From Ichthyophis bannanicus (taxonomy: Eukaryota > Chordata > Amphibia > Gymnophiona > Ichthyophiidae), in assembly GCA_033557465.1 (NCBI GenBank), contig JAWIIG010000039.1:2480001-2544000 (forward strand): a stretch of DNA of 64,000 bases, in the 5' to 3' direction. The translations under genes and the position numbers were made by a program. Below the pieces are notes generated by a model, which made no database searches, was not told the DNA's origin, and saw only the letters and a list, made by a program, of their open reading frames with translations. The first letter of the stretch is position 1. The number at the start of each line of letters is the position of its first letter. Of the stretch, positions 1 through 10,181 are shown piece after piece.

Positions 1-392
1 ACGGGTAAACATAGATCAATTGTTTACGTTATCAGAATATAGAAAGACTAGGGGACATGCAATGAAGCTACAGGTAAACTATTTAAGACTAATAAAAGAA
101 AATATTTTTTCACTCAACGTGTAATCAAACTCTGGAATTGTAAATGCTGTTAGTGTAGCTGGGTTTAAAAAAGGTTTGGACAAGTTCCTGGAGGAAAGGT
201 CCATAAACCATTATTAAGAGGGGGACCCAGGATATCAGTGCTTGACCCAGTACAAGCATTGAGGAACCTGTGTCTTTTGGGGAAACTGCTAGGAACGTAT
301 GACCTAGATTGGCCACTGTTGGAAACAGGATACTGGGCTTGATGGACCTTGGTCTGACCCAATATGGCATATCTTATGTTCTTATGTTCTTA
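1..392 (+). mobile_element. CR1-type LINE (family A), 3' end of ORF2 plus tail
   Basis: Read on the plus strand, this matches the 3' end of the minus-strand CR1 copy at 53887 onward. It holds the last ORF2 codons (a [18 protein letters not shown] ending), a 3' UTR, and the terminal repeat GTTCTTATGTTCTTATGC. The 5' part lies outside the window. At 393 the sequence switches to a DIRS recombinase gene in the opposite orientation, so this LINE inserted into DIRS copy D2. The coding part carries disruptions and is not functional. Confidence 0.85.
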
Positions 393-1895
393 TGCAATAG
401 CACTCAAATGAACTTTCACTGAATTGGTCTTAAGCCCTGCATTAGATAAATGAAGGAAATACTCCAGTAATCATTCCAGAGGTATCACAAGAGGGTTAAG
501 ACCCTTCTGCGAGCACCATATGGTAAACCTTTTCCACTTGAATGCATAAGAGCGTCTTGTGGAAGGCTTCCTGGAAGCATAAAGGATATCCTTTACCTGC
601 TGAGAAAGGTTAAGACCGTGAAGTTCTAGACTTTCAGCAACCAGGCCCTGAGATGCAGAGACTGGGGATTGGGATGCCACAGCATCCCGTCCTCGTGAGA
701 AAGGAGATTAAGAGCAGATCCTAACTCCAGAGGCGGAGCTTGAGAGAGATGTAGGAGCAGAGGGTACTACATTTGTCATGGCCAATATGGAGCTATGAGA
801 ATCATATGACCTCTGTCTCTCTGAAGCTTGAACAGAGTTTTGGGAATTAGGGGAATGCGTGGAAAGGCATACAGGAAGTCCTGGCCCCAATGGAGGAGGA
901 AAGCATCCCTGGCCTGACAACCCTGAGCCAGAATTCTGGAACAGAACCGGGGAAGTTTGGCATTCAACGGACTTGCAAAGAGGTCTATGTCCAGGCTTCC
1001 CCAAATTTGAAAAATTTTGGCCACCTGAAAGATTTTGGCCACCTGCATGGAGAGACCATTCGTTTGGAAGCAGAACTCGATTGAGTCTGTCTGCCCAAGA
1101 GTTTTGAATGCCTGGAAGATACACCGCAAGGAGTTGAATCTGATGCTCTCTGGAGAGGGCCCATAGACGCAAAGCTTCGTTGCATAGCGAAAGAGAGACT
1201 GTTCCGCCCTGTTTATTCACATAGAACATGGTTACTTGATTGTCCGTTTGAACTAGGACTGTCTTGTAGCTGAGCTGGGTGTGGAATAGTCGAAGAGCAA
1301 GGAAGATTGCTCTGAGTTCCAGGAGTTTGAAGTGTAGATATGCCTCCTGTGGAGTCCAGCTACCCTGGGTAGAGAGGCCATGCAGGTGGGCTCCACAACC
1401 CACCTGTGAGGCATCTGTTGTTAGAGTAGCTTGGGGTGGGGGGGACAAAATAAGGCGATCTGAGTTTGCTATTTTGTCTGACAGGCAACCTGATGCCTGA
1501 GTCCACTGAGTGGATAAAGTCCACTGGGTTGTCCTCATATGGAAGTGTGCATAAGGAACCACATGCACGGTGGATGCCATGTGGCCTAGCAACTTTAACA
1601 TTTCCCAAGCAGTGAGGTGAGGTTTTAGCACTGCTTGGGAAGCTAACTGCACAATGCGAAGGCAGAGGGGCTGTGGAAGGTAGGCCCTTGTCTGTCTGGT
1701 TTCCAGCAGAGCTCCTATAAACTCCAGGAACTGAGTGGGAGCAAGGTTGGATTTTGGGAAGTTTATGACAAGACCCAAATACTGAAGGATGAGCATTGTG
1801 CGAGAGAGAGCAACCCTGGCCTCTGGCTCTGAAGAGGCTTGAATGAGCCAGTCATCTAAGTAAGGGAAGACGAATATTCCTAGGGTGCGAAGAAA
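393..1895 (-). pseudogene. D2 RNase H/methyltransferase-like region and recombinase N-terminus, broken
   Basis: On the minus strand, 1895 down to about 708 encodes the end of RT and the RNase H region: LTTDAS, LELRAI and VQTDNQ are the usual acidic RNase H motifs, with TMFYVNKQGGT after them. The DIRS-typical C-terminal block with DLFASPLNAKLPRFCSR and DFLYAFPRIPL follows at about 776-1129. The recombinase N-terminus (QVKDILYASRKPSTRRSYAFK region) follows at 471-680 in an overlapping frame and is cut off by the CR1 at 392. The RNase H block is open over 362 codons and the methyltransferase-like block is in another frame, so at least one frameshift is present. A tandem duplication (AAAATTTTGGCCACCTGAAAG type) sits near 1010-1040. 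Confidence 0.8.
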
Positions 1896-2260
1896 GCACA
1901 GTTACTTACCTGTAACAGGTGATCTCTGGGAACAGCAGGAATAAGTCTTCACATATGGGTATCGTCGGTACCGACAGAGCCTGCGCGGGAACGCTCCCCA
2001 GCGTCCAAAAGGAAAGCTTTTGGGAGCATCCCACAGCACCTGCGTGCTGCCTTCCCGCCTTTCCCAACCGCCTCTCTCCAGTTCGAGTTTTAAAGCTGAG
2101 ACAAAGAGAGAGTGAGGAAAGGAAAGATAGAAAAGAGATACAACTCCTAGGGGAGGTGGGTGGGTTGTGAAGACTTATTCCTGCTGTTCCCAGAGATCAC
2201 CTGTTACAGGTAAGTAACTGTGCTATCTCCAGGAACAAGCAGGAATGAGTCTTCACATAT
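1896..2260 (-). repeat. D1 right terminus and internal complementary region (ICR)
   Basis: The outer right end (from 1896, GCACAGTTACTTACCTGTAA) is repeated inverted at about 2166-2223. It is followed directly at 2224 by TATCTCCAGGAACAAGCAGG, the inverse complement of the left outer end at 7535-7573. The 2166-2260 block therefore equals the left and right ends joined head to tail, which defines the DIRS ICR. Positions 1935-2060 are also complementary to the left repeat at 7440-7540. The arms contain CAGGTAAGTAA, a perfect splice-donor consensus. Confidence 0.85.
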
Positions 2261-2419
2261 GGGGACTCCCCAGCTAGAGATGCCTGGGAGATCAACCAGG
2301 TTGTGAGTCCCTGAGAAGGGCTCTACCTCCACCCATGAATCTCAGGCATCCAGCCAGGGATGGAGGGTAGGAGTTGATTAGGTATGGAACAGGTGTTTGA
2401 GAACAGCCTGACCAAACAA

Positions 2420-3440
2420 GGCATCCTGGCGGGAGTCCTTGTCCAAGCAGTAATGGGCTGTAAAGGTATGAACCGAGGCCCAGGTGGCCGCTCGACAGAT
2501 CTGGTCGATGGACAAAGAGTTTAGATGAGCCATAGAGGCTGCCATGGCCCTCACATTGTGAGCTGTGACATGGCCCTCCAGAGAAAGGTTCTTACTCTGG
2601 TAGGCGAAAGAAATACACTGAGCAATCCAATTGGACAGAGTTCTCTTAGAGACTGGATGTCCTAAATGAGAGGGATCAAAAGCAACAAAGAGTTGAGAGG
2701 ACTTTCTATGTTGCTGTGTCCTTTGTAAGTAAAAAGCAAGAGCTCTCTTACAATCCAGGGTATGAAGATTCCTCTCTCTGCACTTGATGCATGAGGTCCT
2801 GGAAAAAAGACAGGTAAATAAACCTCCTGGTTCAGATGAAAAGGTGAGACCACTTTAGGCATAAAGTGTGGATTAGTCCTGAGGACTACCTTGTCATGAT
2901 GGAACCTTGTATAAGAAGGATTAGCCACCAAGGCTTGCAGTTCACTGATGCGGAGAGCTGAGGTGACTGCAATGAGAAAAATAACCTTCCAGGAAAGGAA
3001 TTTCAAGGAGGTAGTGGCTAAGGTTTCAAAGGGTGGCTTCATAAGCTGGCCAAGAACCAAGTTCAAGTCCCATGCCACAGGAGGTGGTCTAATGGGAGGT
3101 TTGGTTAAAAGAAGGCTTCTCATAAATCTTGCAATAAGAGGATGAGAGGAAATAGGCTGTCCATTGAGAGGCTTAAGGGATGCTGCAATAGCACTCAAAC
3201 GGACTCTTACTGAATTCGTTTTAAGGCCTGCATGGGATAAATGCAGCAAATACTCTAGTAAAGAATTCAGAGGTATTGCAAGAGGGTTAAGACCCTTCTC
3301 TGCACACCAAATGGTAAACCCTTTTCCATTTAAAAGCATAGGAACGTCTAGTGGAAGGCTGTCTGGAAGCATGAAGGATATCCTTCACCTGCTGAGAAAG
3401 ATGCAAATCTTGAAGGTCTAGGCCTTCAGCAACCAGGCCC
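2420..3440 (-). pseudogene. D1 tyrosine recombinase (YR), frameshifted
   Basis: A DIRS-type tyrosine recombinase, which would integrate the circular DNA intermediate. From the N-terminal side: LSQQVKDILHASRQPSTRRS near 3400, a core-binding domain (VRVRLSAIAASLKPL), then ALRISELQAL carrying the first catalytic Arg. The C-terminal catalytic part is still readable at about 2430-2580: a TAHNVRAMAAS segment gives His-x-x-Arg, followed by ATW and AHYC, supplying the Trp and the nucleophilic Tyr. A frameshift at about 2775-2800 (after HASSAERG) separates the two halves. The N-terminus overlaps the end of the RT ORF in another frame. Confidence 0.8.
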
Positions 3441-5464
3441 TGAGATGAAGACACTGAGGATTCGGGTGCCACAACATTCCCCCCTCCTGGGATAGGAGGT
3501 TTGGAGCAGATCCCAAGTCCAGGGAGGGAGCTTGAGAGAGATGCAGAAGTAGAGGGTACCATACCTGGCGTGGCCAATGTGGTGCTATGAGGATCATAGA
3601 CCCCTTGTCTCTCTGAAGCTTGAACAGTGTCTTGGGAATTAGGGGAATGGGTGGAAAGGCATAGAGGAAGTCTTGCCCCCAATGAAGGAGGAAGGCATCC
3701 CTGGCTTGAACTCCTTGACACGGAATTCTGGAACAGAACAGAGGAAGTTTGGCATTCCACGGACTTGCAAACAGGTCTATGTCCGGGGTTCCCCAAATTC
3801 GGAAGATCCTGGCTATCTGGTCCCCATGGAGGGACCATTTGTGTGGAAGCAGAACCCGACTGAGTCGGTCTGCCCAAGAGTTTTGAACCCCTGGAAGATA
3901 CACTGCCATGAGATGAATTTGATGCTCTCTGGCGAAGGCCCACAATCTCAGAGCTTTGTTGCAAAGTGACAGAGAGCGAGTCCCACCCTGCTTGTTCACG
4001 TAGAACATGGCTACTTGGTTGTCCGTGTGGATGAGGACTGTCTTGTAGCTGAGCAGGGTGTGGAAGACTGAGAGCCAGAAAGACTGCTCTGACCTCTAAG
4101 AGGTTGATATGCAGAGATGTCTCCTGTGGAGACCAGATGCCTTGGGTGGAGAGATCTTGTAGATGAGCTCCCCAACCCCTTGGGGAGGCATCTGTTGCAA
4201 GGGTTGCTTGGGGTAAAACCTGTTGAAAGGGGGACCCCAGCAATAGATTTTGAGTGGACTTCCACCACTGGAGAGACCAAAAAAGGTGACTGGAGGATGC
4301 TATTTTGTCTGACAGGCACCCTGATGCCTGGGTCCATTGGGTGGACAGAGTCCATTGAGCTGCCCTCATGTGAAGGCAAGCATAAGGGACCACATGCACG
4401 GTGGATGCCATGTGGCCTAACAGTTGTAACATCTCTCGAGCAGTTAAATGGGACTTTAACTGAATCTGGGAGGCTGACTGCACCAAGCGTAGGCAACAGG
4501 CCTGGGGAAGATAGGCCCTTGCAGTGGTGGTATCCAGCAAGGCCCCTATGAACTCTAGAGATTGAGTAGGGGTGAGATGGGATTTTGGGATGTTATTACA
4601 AGTCCCAGATACTGAAGGATACGCCTTGTGCAGGCCAGGGAAGCCTGGGCCTCTGACTGGGATGGAGCTTGGATGAGCCAGTCGTCCAGGTATGGGAATA
4701 CAAATATTCCTGGAGTGCATAGAAATGCAGCTACTACTGCCATGCATTTTGGGAACACCCTTGGTGCAGAGGCCAGACCGAAGGGAAGCACTCTGTATTG
4801 ATAGTGCTTTCCTTGGAAAAGGAACTGAAGGAACCTTCTGTGTGTTGGATGGATGAGGACATGGGTGTACGCATCCTTGAGATCTAGAGAACAAAGCCAG
4901 TCCTGACTCTGGAGGTATGGAAGGAGAGTACCGAGAGAAATCATCTTGAATTTCTCCTTGCATAGAAACTTGTTCAATTCTCTGAGATCTAATATGGGTC
5001 TGTAGCCCCCTGTTTTCTTTGGGATGAGAAAGTAGGGGGAGTAGAACCCCGAGCCCTGTTGAAAAAGGGGTACTACTTCTATTGCCCCTTGGGCAAGAAA
5101 GGTAGCAATCTCCTGACCTAGAAGGTCGAGGAGAAATGTTGGAGAATTTAACTGTCTCACCATGGTGTGAGGGGGAAGGTTTAAGAAATGAAGCTTGTAC
5201 CCCCTCCCTTATGATGGAGAGGGTCCATTGCTCTGCTGTGATTTGTTCCCATCTAGAAGCAAAGTGAGCTAACCTTCCTGGAATGGTGAGAGGCTCTGGA
5301 TGTTCTAGATCCAGAAAGGCTAAGTTCTCTAGCTGTAAGTCAAAGGCCCTGAGGAGGCTGAGGCTGTTGGGCCGTAGCAGTCCTAGCAGCCTTAGGCTTG
5401 GCCTGTTTCGGTTGTTGCTGTCTTTTTGTAGCAAAACGACCTGCAGAAGATGCCTGCTGACCAT
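3418..5464 (-). pseudogene. D1 RT-RNase H-methyltransferase-like polyprotein, frameshifted
   Basis: Order on the minus strand: an N-terminal segment starting in the +1 frame at the gag stop (AFDLQLENLAFL), then RT (GGYRPILDLRELNKFL; LKDAYTHVLIHP; IFVFPYLDDWLI with the YxDD box) to about 4580. RNase H follows (ATDASPRGWGAHL; NLLEVRAVFLAL), then the DIRS C-terminal domain with DLFASPWNAKLPLFCSR and DFLYAFPPIPL. That domain is related to adenine methyltransferases in published DIRS descriptions. Frame changes near 4580 and 4060 break the ORF. Mid-region blocks in the alternative (gag/YR) frame are also open. Confidence 0.85.
5339..5345 (-). promoter_or_regulatory. Candidate gag-RT recoding site in D1 (CTT TGA C)
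   Basis: Gag frame reads CAG GGC CTT TGA CTT and stops. RT continues in the +1 frame as GCC TTT GAC TTA (AFDL...). CTT TGA C is the same heptamer as the +1 programmed frameshift site of bacterial prfB. The gag tail upstream is Gln/Pro/Lys-rich (QPKQAKPKAARTATAQQ) and is clearly coding up to this stop. Conservation in D2, D3 and D7 supports the call; function is inferred. Confidence 0.6.
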
Positions 5465-7190
5465 AAGCAGAATAATATCTCCCTTTTTTGGGAAAAAAAA
5501 CCCTTTTTGAACAACCTTTTCTTAAAAGGAGCAGAAGTAGACTTTGAGAGTCTATCTAAAGCAGAATTTTCAGCATCCATCTAAGTGGCCTTTGCTTGCC
5601 AATCTTTGCCAAAAAGGTTTTCATCTGTACAAGGAAGGTTTCCTAGTCCATCCTGAACCCAGTGTTCCAAATCAGAAGCTTGTAACCAAGCAACTCTGCG
5701 TGAACCTATGGCAATAGCCGAGGCTCTGCTGGCACACTCAAAAGAGTCAAAGGCTGCACGGTTGGAAAATTTGGAAACATCCTGGGCATGTTTAAGCCAG
5801 GTGAGAAACTCTTCCCTTTTATCTTCTGAAATAAAAGGAGATAAAGTTTGCAGATGATCTGTAGCTTCTTTTAGAAACATCCCCATATAGAGACTATAGG
5901 AGTTGATTCTGGCAACAAGCATATTGGCCTGGAAAATTCTCCTGCCAAAGGCATCTAAGGTTCTACATTCTCTTCCTGGAGGATTAGAAGAGTGCCTTTT
6001 TGTACTCTTTATCTTCTTCATAGCAGACTCCACCACAATGGAGTGGTGAGGAAGCTGAGTCTTATGAAAGCCAGGACAAGGAGGAACACGATACATGGTA
6101 TCCAACCTACGAGAATGAGGGGAGGTGGTGAGAGGAGTCTCCCATATGCCCAACATGTGATCATAAAGAATCTCATGAATTGGTAAAGTGGCTGCCTCTT
6201 TAGGAGCCTTAGGATATTGTAAAATATCTAATTTTTTGGCTCTAGGCTCTGCCTCAGGGGCCTCTTCCCTAATGAAGTCTTGAAAAGACAAGTCTTCTGG
6301 AGGAGACATTCTTCTTTTTGGAGAAGAGGGCTCCTGAGGAAGGATTACCGATGTTTCGATAGAGGCCTCTGATTCATCAGAGTCTTCAGAGGAATCGAAG
6401 TATCGCCTGTCTGGATGCTCCTGCAGAGCCCGATAAGCGTACCGGGTGGTATCAACTTCGGGAGTGATCGGTACCGATGGGCATCACAGAACAGTGTACC
6501 GCTGCAGTCGACACCAAAGCCGATGTCAATTCAATCGGTACCGGCACTGGAACCGATATCAGCACTGGAACCGATATCGGTACCCGTGCCAGAGCCAGTA
6601 CCGACAACGGATTTTGTTGTGGTACCGAAGCCGTCGCAGCTTGTATGAATGCCGTAATGGCACGCTGCATGATTAGGATATTCTGATCCATCGACGCCAC
6701 CAATGTCTGGATGTCGGTACCAGTGGGAACCACCGGTACCCCAGAACATGGCAACAGGTGATCAGTCGAGGCCGAGCCATCGATGTCAACCTGTGACCCC
6801 ATAGATAAAGCTTTGGAAGCCGGAGCCTCCCGCCGGGGTAATTTTGCCGGTGCGGATTCCTCGAGAGCAAGCCCGGAGGCATCTCGATACTTAGAGGGAG
6901 ATCTACCCTTCGAGGACCGGCTGGACTTAAGTTTGGTTACCTGAGATCAATGGGTGGAAGAAGAGGCCCTGGAAGACGTCAATGCCACCGAAGCAGCATC
7001 AGAGGGAAACAGGGTACTGAGCTTGGCTGCTCAATTCTGTAGACCTCTTTTAGACAATATGGAACAGGACTCACAATCCGTGATGGAGTGGTCAGGACCT
7101 AAACATTTTAGACACCATTCATGGGTGTCGGTGACAGAAATAGTGCCGCTGCACTTCGTGCACTTTTTAAATCCGGAGGCGGGCTTTTCC
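5340..7190 (-). pseudogene. D1 gag-like protein, broken
   Basis: The start (MEKPASGFKKCTKC, 7190) precedes a Cys/His cluster: FKKCTKC, THEWCLKCLGPDH, then DCESC. The middle is low complexity and Val/Pro-rich (VPISVPVLISVPVPVPIEL, about 6530-6620 on the DNA), encoded by degenerate GGTACCGATATC repeats. The conserved C-terminal half runs from MSPPEDLSFQDFIREEAP (6309) to about 5581, with LPHHSIVVESAMKKIK and PGRECRTLDAFGRRIFQA. An in-frame stop at 5581, frame changes in the middle and a homopolymer shift near 5493 break it. It corresponds to the DIRS gag position; a nucleic-acid-binding role is inferred. Confidence 0.7.
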
Positions 7191-7439
7191 ATGAGGAAAA
7201 TTTTCCTAGGCCTAAGGCCGAAGAAAGAAAAAATGCACTGAAGTGAGAAAAAACAGTAGTTTGTTTGTTTTTTTAGAATAAAGAAAGAAAGACCGGCGGT
7301 ACCGGTCAGGCGTCGAAGAAGGCAGACGCGCGACCAAAGAAATAAAAGAAAATAAAGAAATTCTTCAGCGGTGACAGGAACATGACCTGCTGGCTCCGCG
7401 GAAAAGAAGAACTGGAGAGAGGCGGTTGGGAAAGGCGGG

Positions 7440-7573
7440 AAAGCAGCGCGCAGGCGCTGTGGGATGCTCCCAAAAGCTTTCCTTTTGGACGCTGGGGAGC
7501 GTTCCCACGCAGGCTCCGTCGGTACCGACAATAACCATATGTGAAGACTCATTCCTGCTTGTTCCTGGAGATA
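7440..7573 (-). repeat. D1 left inverted terminal repeat
   Basis: Ends in CATATGTGAAGACTCATTCCTGCTTGTTCCTGGAGATA on the plus strand and is inversely complementary to 1935-2060 and 2224-2260. It marks the 5' end of the minus-strand element. It includes the GGTACCGAC motif also found at the right end. Confidence 0.85.
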
Positions 7574-8150
7574 TGCTGCCACCACAGCCATGCATTTTGT
7601 GAACACCCTTGGTGCAGAGGCCAGGCCAAAAGGAAGAACCCTGTATTGCTAGTGCTTCCCTTGAAACAGAAAGCGAAGGAACTTTCAATGAGTTGGATGG
7701 ATGAGAACAGGAGTGTACTCATCCTTGAAATCTAGAGAACAAAGCCAATCCTGACTCTGAAGTATGGCAGCAGAGTTCCCAGAGAAATCATTTTGAACTT
7801 CTCTTTGAACAGGAATTTGTTCAATTCTCTGAGGTCTAAAATGGGTCTGTGTCCTCCTGTTTTCTTTGGAATAAGGAAATAGGGGGAGTAAAACCCTGCA
7901 CCCCCATTGGGGAATGGGTATCTCTTCTATTGCCCCTTGGGCAAGAAGCACAGTGACCTCTTGGCCTAAAAGGTCATTGAGAGAGGTCTGAGAATTAAAC
8001 TGTCTTACCATTGTAGGAGGGGGCATGCTGAGGAAATGAAGCTTGTACCCCTCTCTTACAATAGACAGAGTCACATAACCTTCCTGGTATAGTGGAGGGT
8101 TCTGGGCCGTTCAGGGCCAGGAAGGCAAAGTTCTCTAGATAGGAGTCAAA
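7574..8150 (-). pseudogene. D2 RT N-terminal part, broken
   Basis: On the minus strand from 8150 the +1 frame opens as GFDSYLENFAFLALNGPEP, matching the RT N-terminus of D1. A deletion with frameshift occurs at about 8075. RT then continues as VREGYKLHF, MVRQFNSQTSLNDLLGQE and GAIEEIP, and later KCMAVVAA at 7574, where D1 interrupts it. The rest of RT resumes at 1895. Confidence 0.78.
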
Positions 8151-8151
8151 G
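8145..8151 (-). promoter_or_regulatory. Candidate gag-RT recoding site in D2 (CTT TGA C)
   Basis: Gag frame reads CAG GGG CTT TGA CTC. The RT frame is +1 (GGC TTT GAC TCC). This is the same arrangement as in D1 although the two copies differ at many surrounding bases. Confidence 0.55.
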
Positions 8152-8385
8152 CCCCTGTGGAGGCTGAGTCTGCTGAGCCGGTTGAGGCTTAGCTGCTTTT
8201 GACTTTCTTTGTCTAGGTGGTTATTGTCCCTTTTGGGCAGACTGACCTAAACGATGCCCCTGTTCGGTATAGGAGGGATAAAACTTCTTCTTCTTACTGA
8301 AGAATGGTTTCTTAGAGGATTTTTTCCTTGCAGTATCAGCAGTAGATTTGGATAATCTATCCAAAGTGATATTGTCAGCATCTAT

Positions 8386-8590
8386 AGTGGGCTGGTGATT
8401 TCCTATGAAACCTCTGTGCATATGATTCCATGTAGTATGTCTTGTATATAGTTACCCCGGTTATCCAAGTTATTTATGCCCTGTTACCTGTAAACTCATA
8501 CGTGTTGAATGTACTGAGCATTTTGTTCCATGTGAACCGCGCTGATGATGAATAGTGCGGTATATAAGAGACTGTAAATAAATAAATAAA
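8386..8590 (+). mobile_element. Short LINE/SINE 3'-tail insertion in D2 gag
   Basis: About 205 bp ending in GCGGTATATAAGAGACTGTAAATAAATAAATAAA. It is flanked by the short repeat TCTAT (8381-8385, 8591-8595), and D2 gag codons continue across it. The same type of tail occurs at 18850-19022. It resembles the 3' ends of L2/CR1-group LINEs and of SINEs that borrow them. No internal Pol III boxes were identified, so SINE versus truncated LINE is open. Confidence 0.6.
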
Positions 8591-8723
8591 TCTATCTCAT
8601 TAGCTTTTTCCTGCCAATTCTTGCCAAAGAGATTCTCTCCTGTGCAAGGAATATTCCCTAGTTTATCCTGTACCCAAATTTCCAAGTCAGATGCCTGGAG
8701 CCAGGCAATTCTACGTGCACCTA

Positions 8724-9540
8724 CTACTACTACTACTATTTAACATTTATATAGCGCTACCTTGAATGCAGCACTGTACAAATAGAGAGTGACAGTCCCT
8801 GCTCATCAGAGATTACAATCTAATTAAGAACTATGCACAGAGTAGCAATCTAGCTAGGGCAAAACCAGGTTGGCTGTCTCCCATAACTACTACTAGTACT
8901 ATTGCGCATCTACTACACACAGAGTATACATAAATACATACATTCCAAGCAGGCTGGGCATCATGGGTTACATTCATTACATCAAAGGTTGCAGGCTGGG
9001 CATCATGGGTTACATTCATTACATCAAAGGTTACATTCATCACATCAAGAGTTACATTAGAGGATGCTTACATGGTGATGTTTCTTGTGGTTCGGTTGCC
9101 TCAGATCAGATCAGCTCTTAGTTGTTGGAGTGGGGAGGAGGAGGAGAACGAGACCATTCCATGGTGCCGCACCTAGGAGTGTTTTAAATTTAAAAGTCTG
9201 CTAGTGTTTCATCACCATGCGGTAGATGCATGCCCTGCAGAGGTGGAAATCAGGGTCACTCGGTTGCTCTTCGCGCTAGCGTCCGTGGGGGCGAGCCCCG
9301 CCATCGTGCCATGCCTAAGGGCCATGCCAAAGGGCCCTCTGCCTGCCAGCTGTGTTTTTAAATGTCCCGCTGGCTCTGGCGGCGCCCCAATTGGGCCTTG
9401 GTGGTGGGAGTGGGAGGGGCGAGCAGCTCCTGCCTCCACCCCAACACTGGATCGGTGCTGTGTGGTGTCCTGGTGCAGAGAGGCTGATGTTCCCGCCGGC
9501 TGCGTTTTTAAATGTCCACTGGCTCTGGCGGCGCCCCGAT
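8724..9540 (-). mobile_element. Internally deleted LINE-like insertion with 5' monomers and 3' tail
   Basis: 817 bp inserted between gag bases CCTA and TGGC. Read on the minus strand it begins with two copies of a module containing TTTTTAAATG on the plus strand (starts 9355 and 9505, about 150 bp apart). It ends in a tail whose plus-strand form is CTACTACTACTATTTAACAT plus TATATAGCGCTAC (8724-8760). The two modules resemble those at 46450 and 46590 in the LINE-C 5' region. No ORF2 is present. A 42-bp unit is directly duplicated at 8949-9032. Best read as a deletion derivative with LINE ends but no coding body. Confidence 0.5.
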
Positions 9541-10181
9541 TGGCAATGGCAGAGGTTCTGCTTATGCACTCAAAGCAGTCAAAAGTGCACGATTCACTAA
9601 CTTGGAAACATCCTGAGCATGTTTGACAAGGGCGAGATACTCTTGCCTCTTATCATCAGGAAGGAGAGGGCTCATAAGCTCTAAATCTCCTGTGACCTCC
9701 TTAAGGAACATTCCCATATATAAGATATAGGAACTGATCCTAGCAGAAAGCATGGAAGCCTGGAAGGTTCGACGTCCAAAGGCGTCAAGAATCCTATGCT
9801 CACGTCCTGGAGGATTAGATGCATGCCTTTTTGCACTCTTTATCCTTCTTACTGCTGACTCCACCACCATGGAATGGTGTGGTAATTGAGTCTTCTGAAA
9901 TCCAGGACAGGGAGGAACTCGATACATGGTGTCGAGTCTTCGAGAGTGAGGAGATGTGGTTAGAGGTGTTTCCCACATCCTTAACATGAAATCATGCAAG
10001 ATCTTATGAATAGGTAAACTCCTCTTTGGGAGTTTTAGGGTACTGCAGGATTTCTAATTCCTTTGCCCTAGGCTCTTTTTCAGGAGCCACTGTGATGGAA
10101 AGACCTCGAGCCACATCACGGATAAAATCCTGAAAGGACATATCCTCTGGTGGAGACATCCTATGCTGAGGAGACGAGGAA

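Larger units (their letters stand above)
1896..7573 (-). mobile_element. DIRS retrotransposon copy D1, complete from end to end, nested in D2 RT
   Basis: D1 has a left inverted terminal repeat (about 7440-7573), gag, RT-RNase H-MT, a tyrosine recombinase and a right terminus with internal complementary region (1896-2260). Its insertion point is exact: D2 reads GAAGAAA before 1896 and TGCTGCC after 7573. Joining them on the minus strand gives uninterrupted RT codons (MAVVAAFLRT). There is no target-site duplication, as expected for tyrosine-recombinase elements. Gag, RT and recombinase each have frameshifts, so this copy is not autonomous now. Confidence 0.88.
8146..10181 (-). pseudogene. D2 gag C-terminal half, interrupted by two insertions
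   Basis: Three gag blocks can be joined. 9541-10181 has the RRLDTMYRVPPCPGF and LPHHSMVVESAVRRIK motifs and PGREHRILDAFGRRTFQA. 8591-8723 has the EIWVQDKLGNIPCTGENLFG region. 8146-8385 has ITLDRLSKS, KKPFFSKKKKFYPS and a Gln/Pro tail. Separating them are the 8386-8590 and 8724-9540 insertions. A TAA at about 8226 interrupts the Gln-rich tail. The N-terminal half lies at 15966-16800, beyond nested D3. Confidence 0.75.

Noticed and set aside
7365..7688. Open frame spanning the D1 left end and D2 RT
   Set aside because: It crosses the insertion boundary at 7573/7574 and is out of the RT frame for most of its length.
8949..9032. Two 42-bp direct repeats, considered as a CRISPR-like or satellite array
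   Set aside because: Only two adjacent copies with no spacers, inside a transposon insertion in a vertebrate genome.
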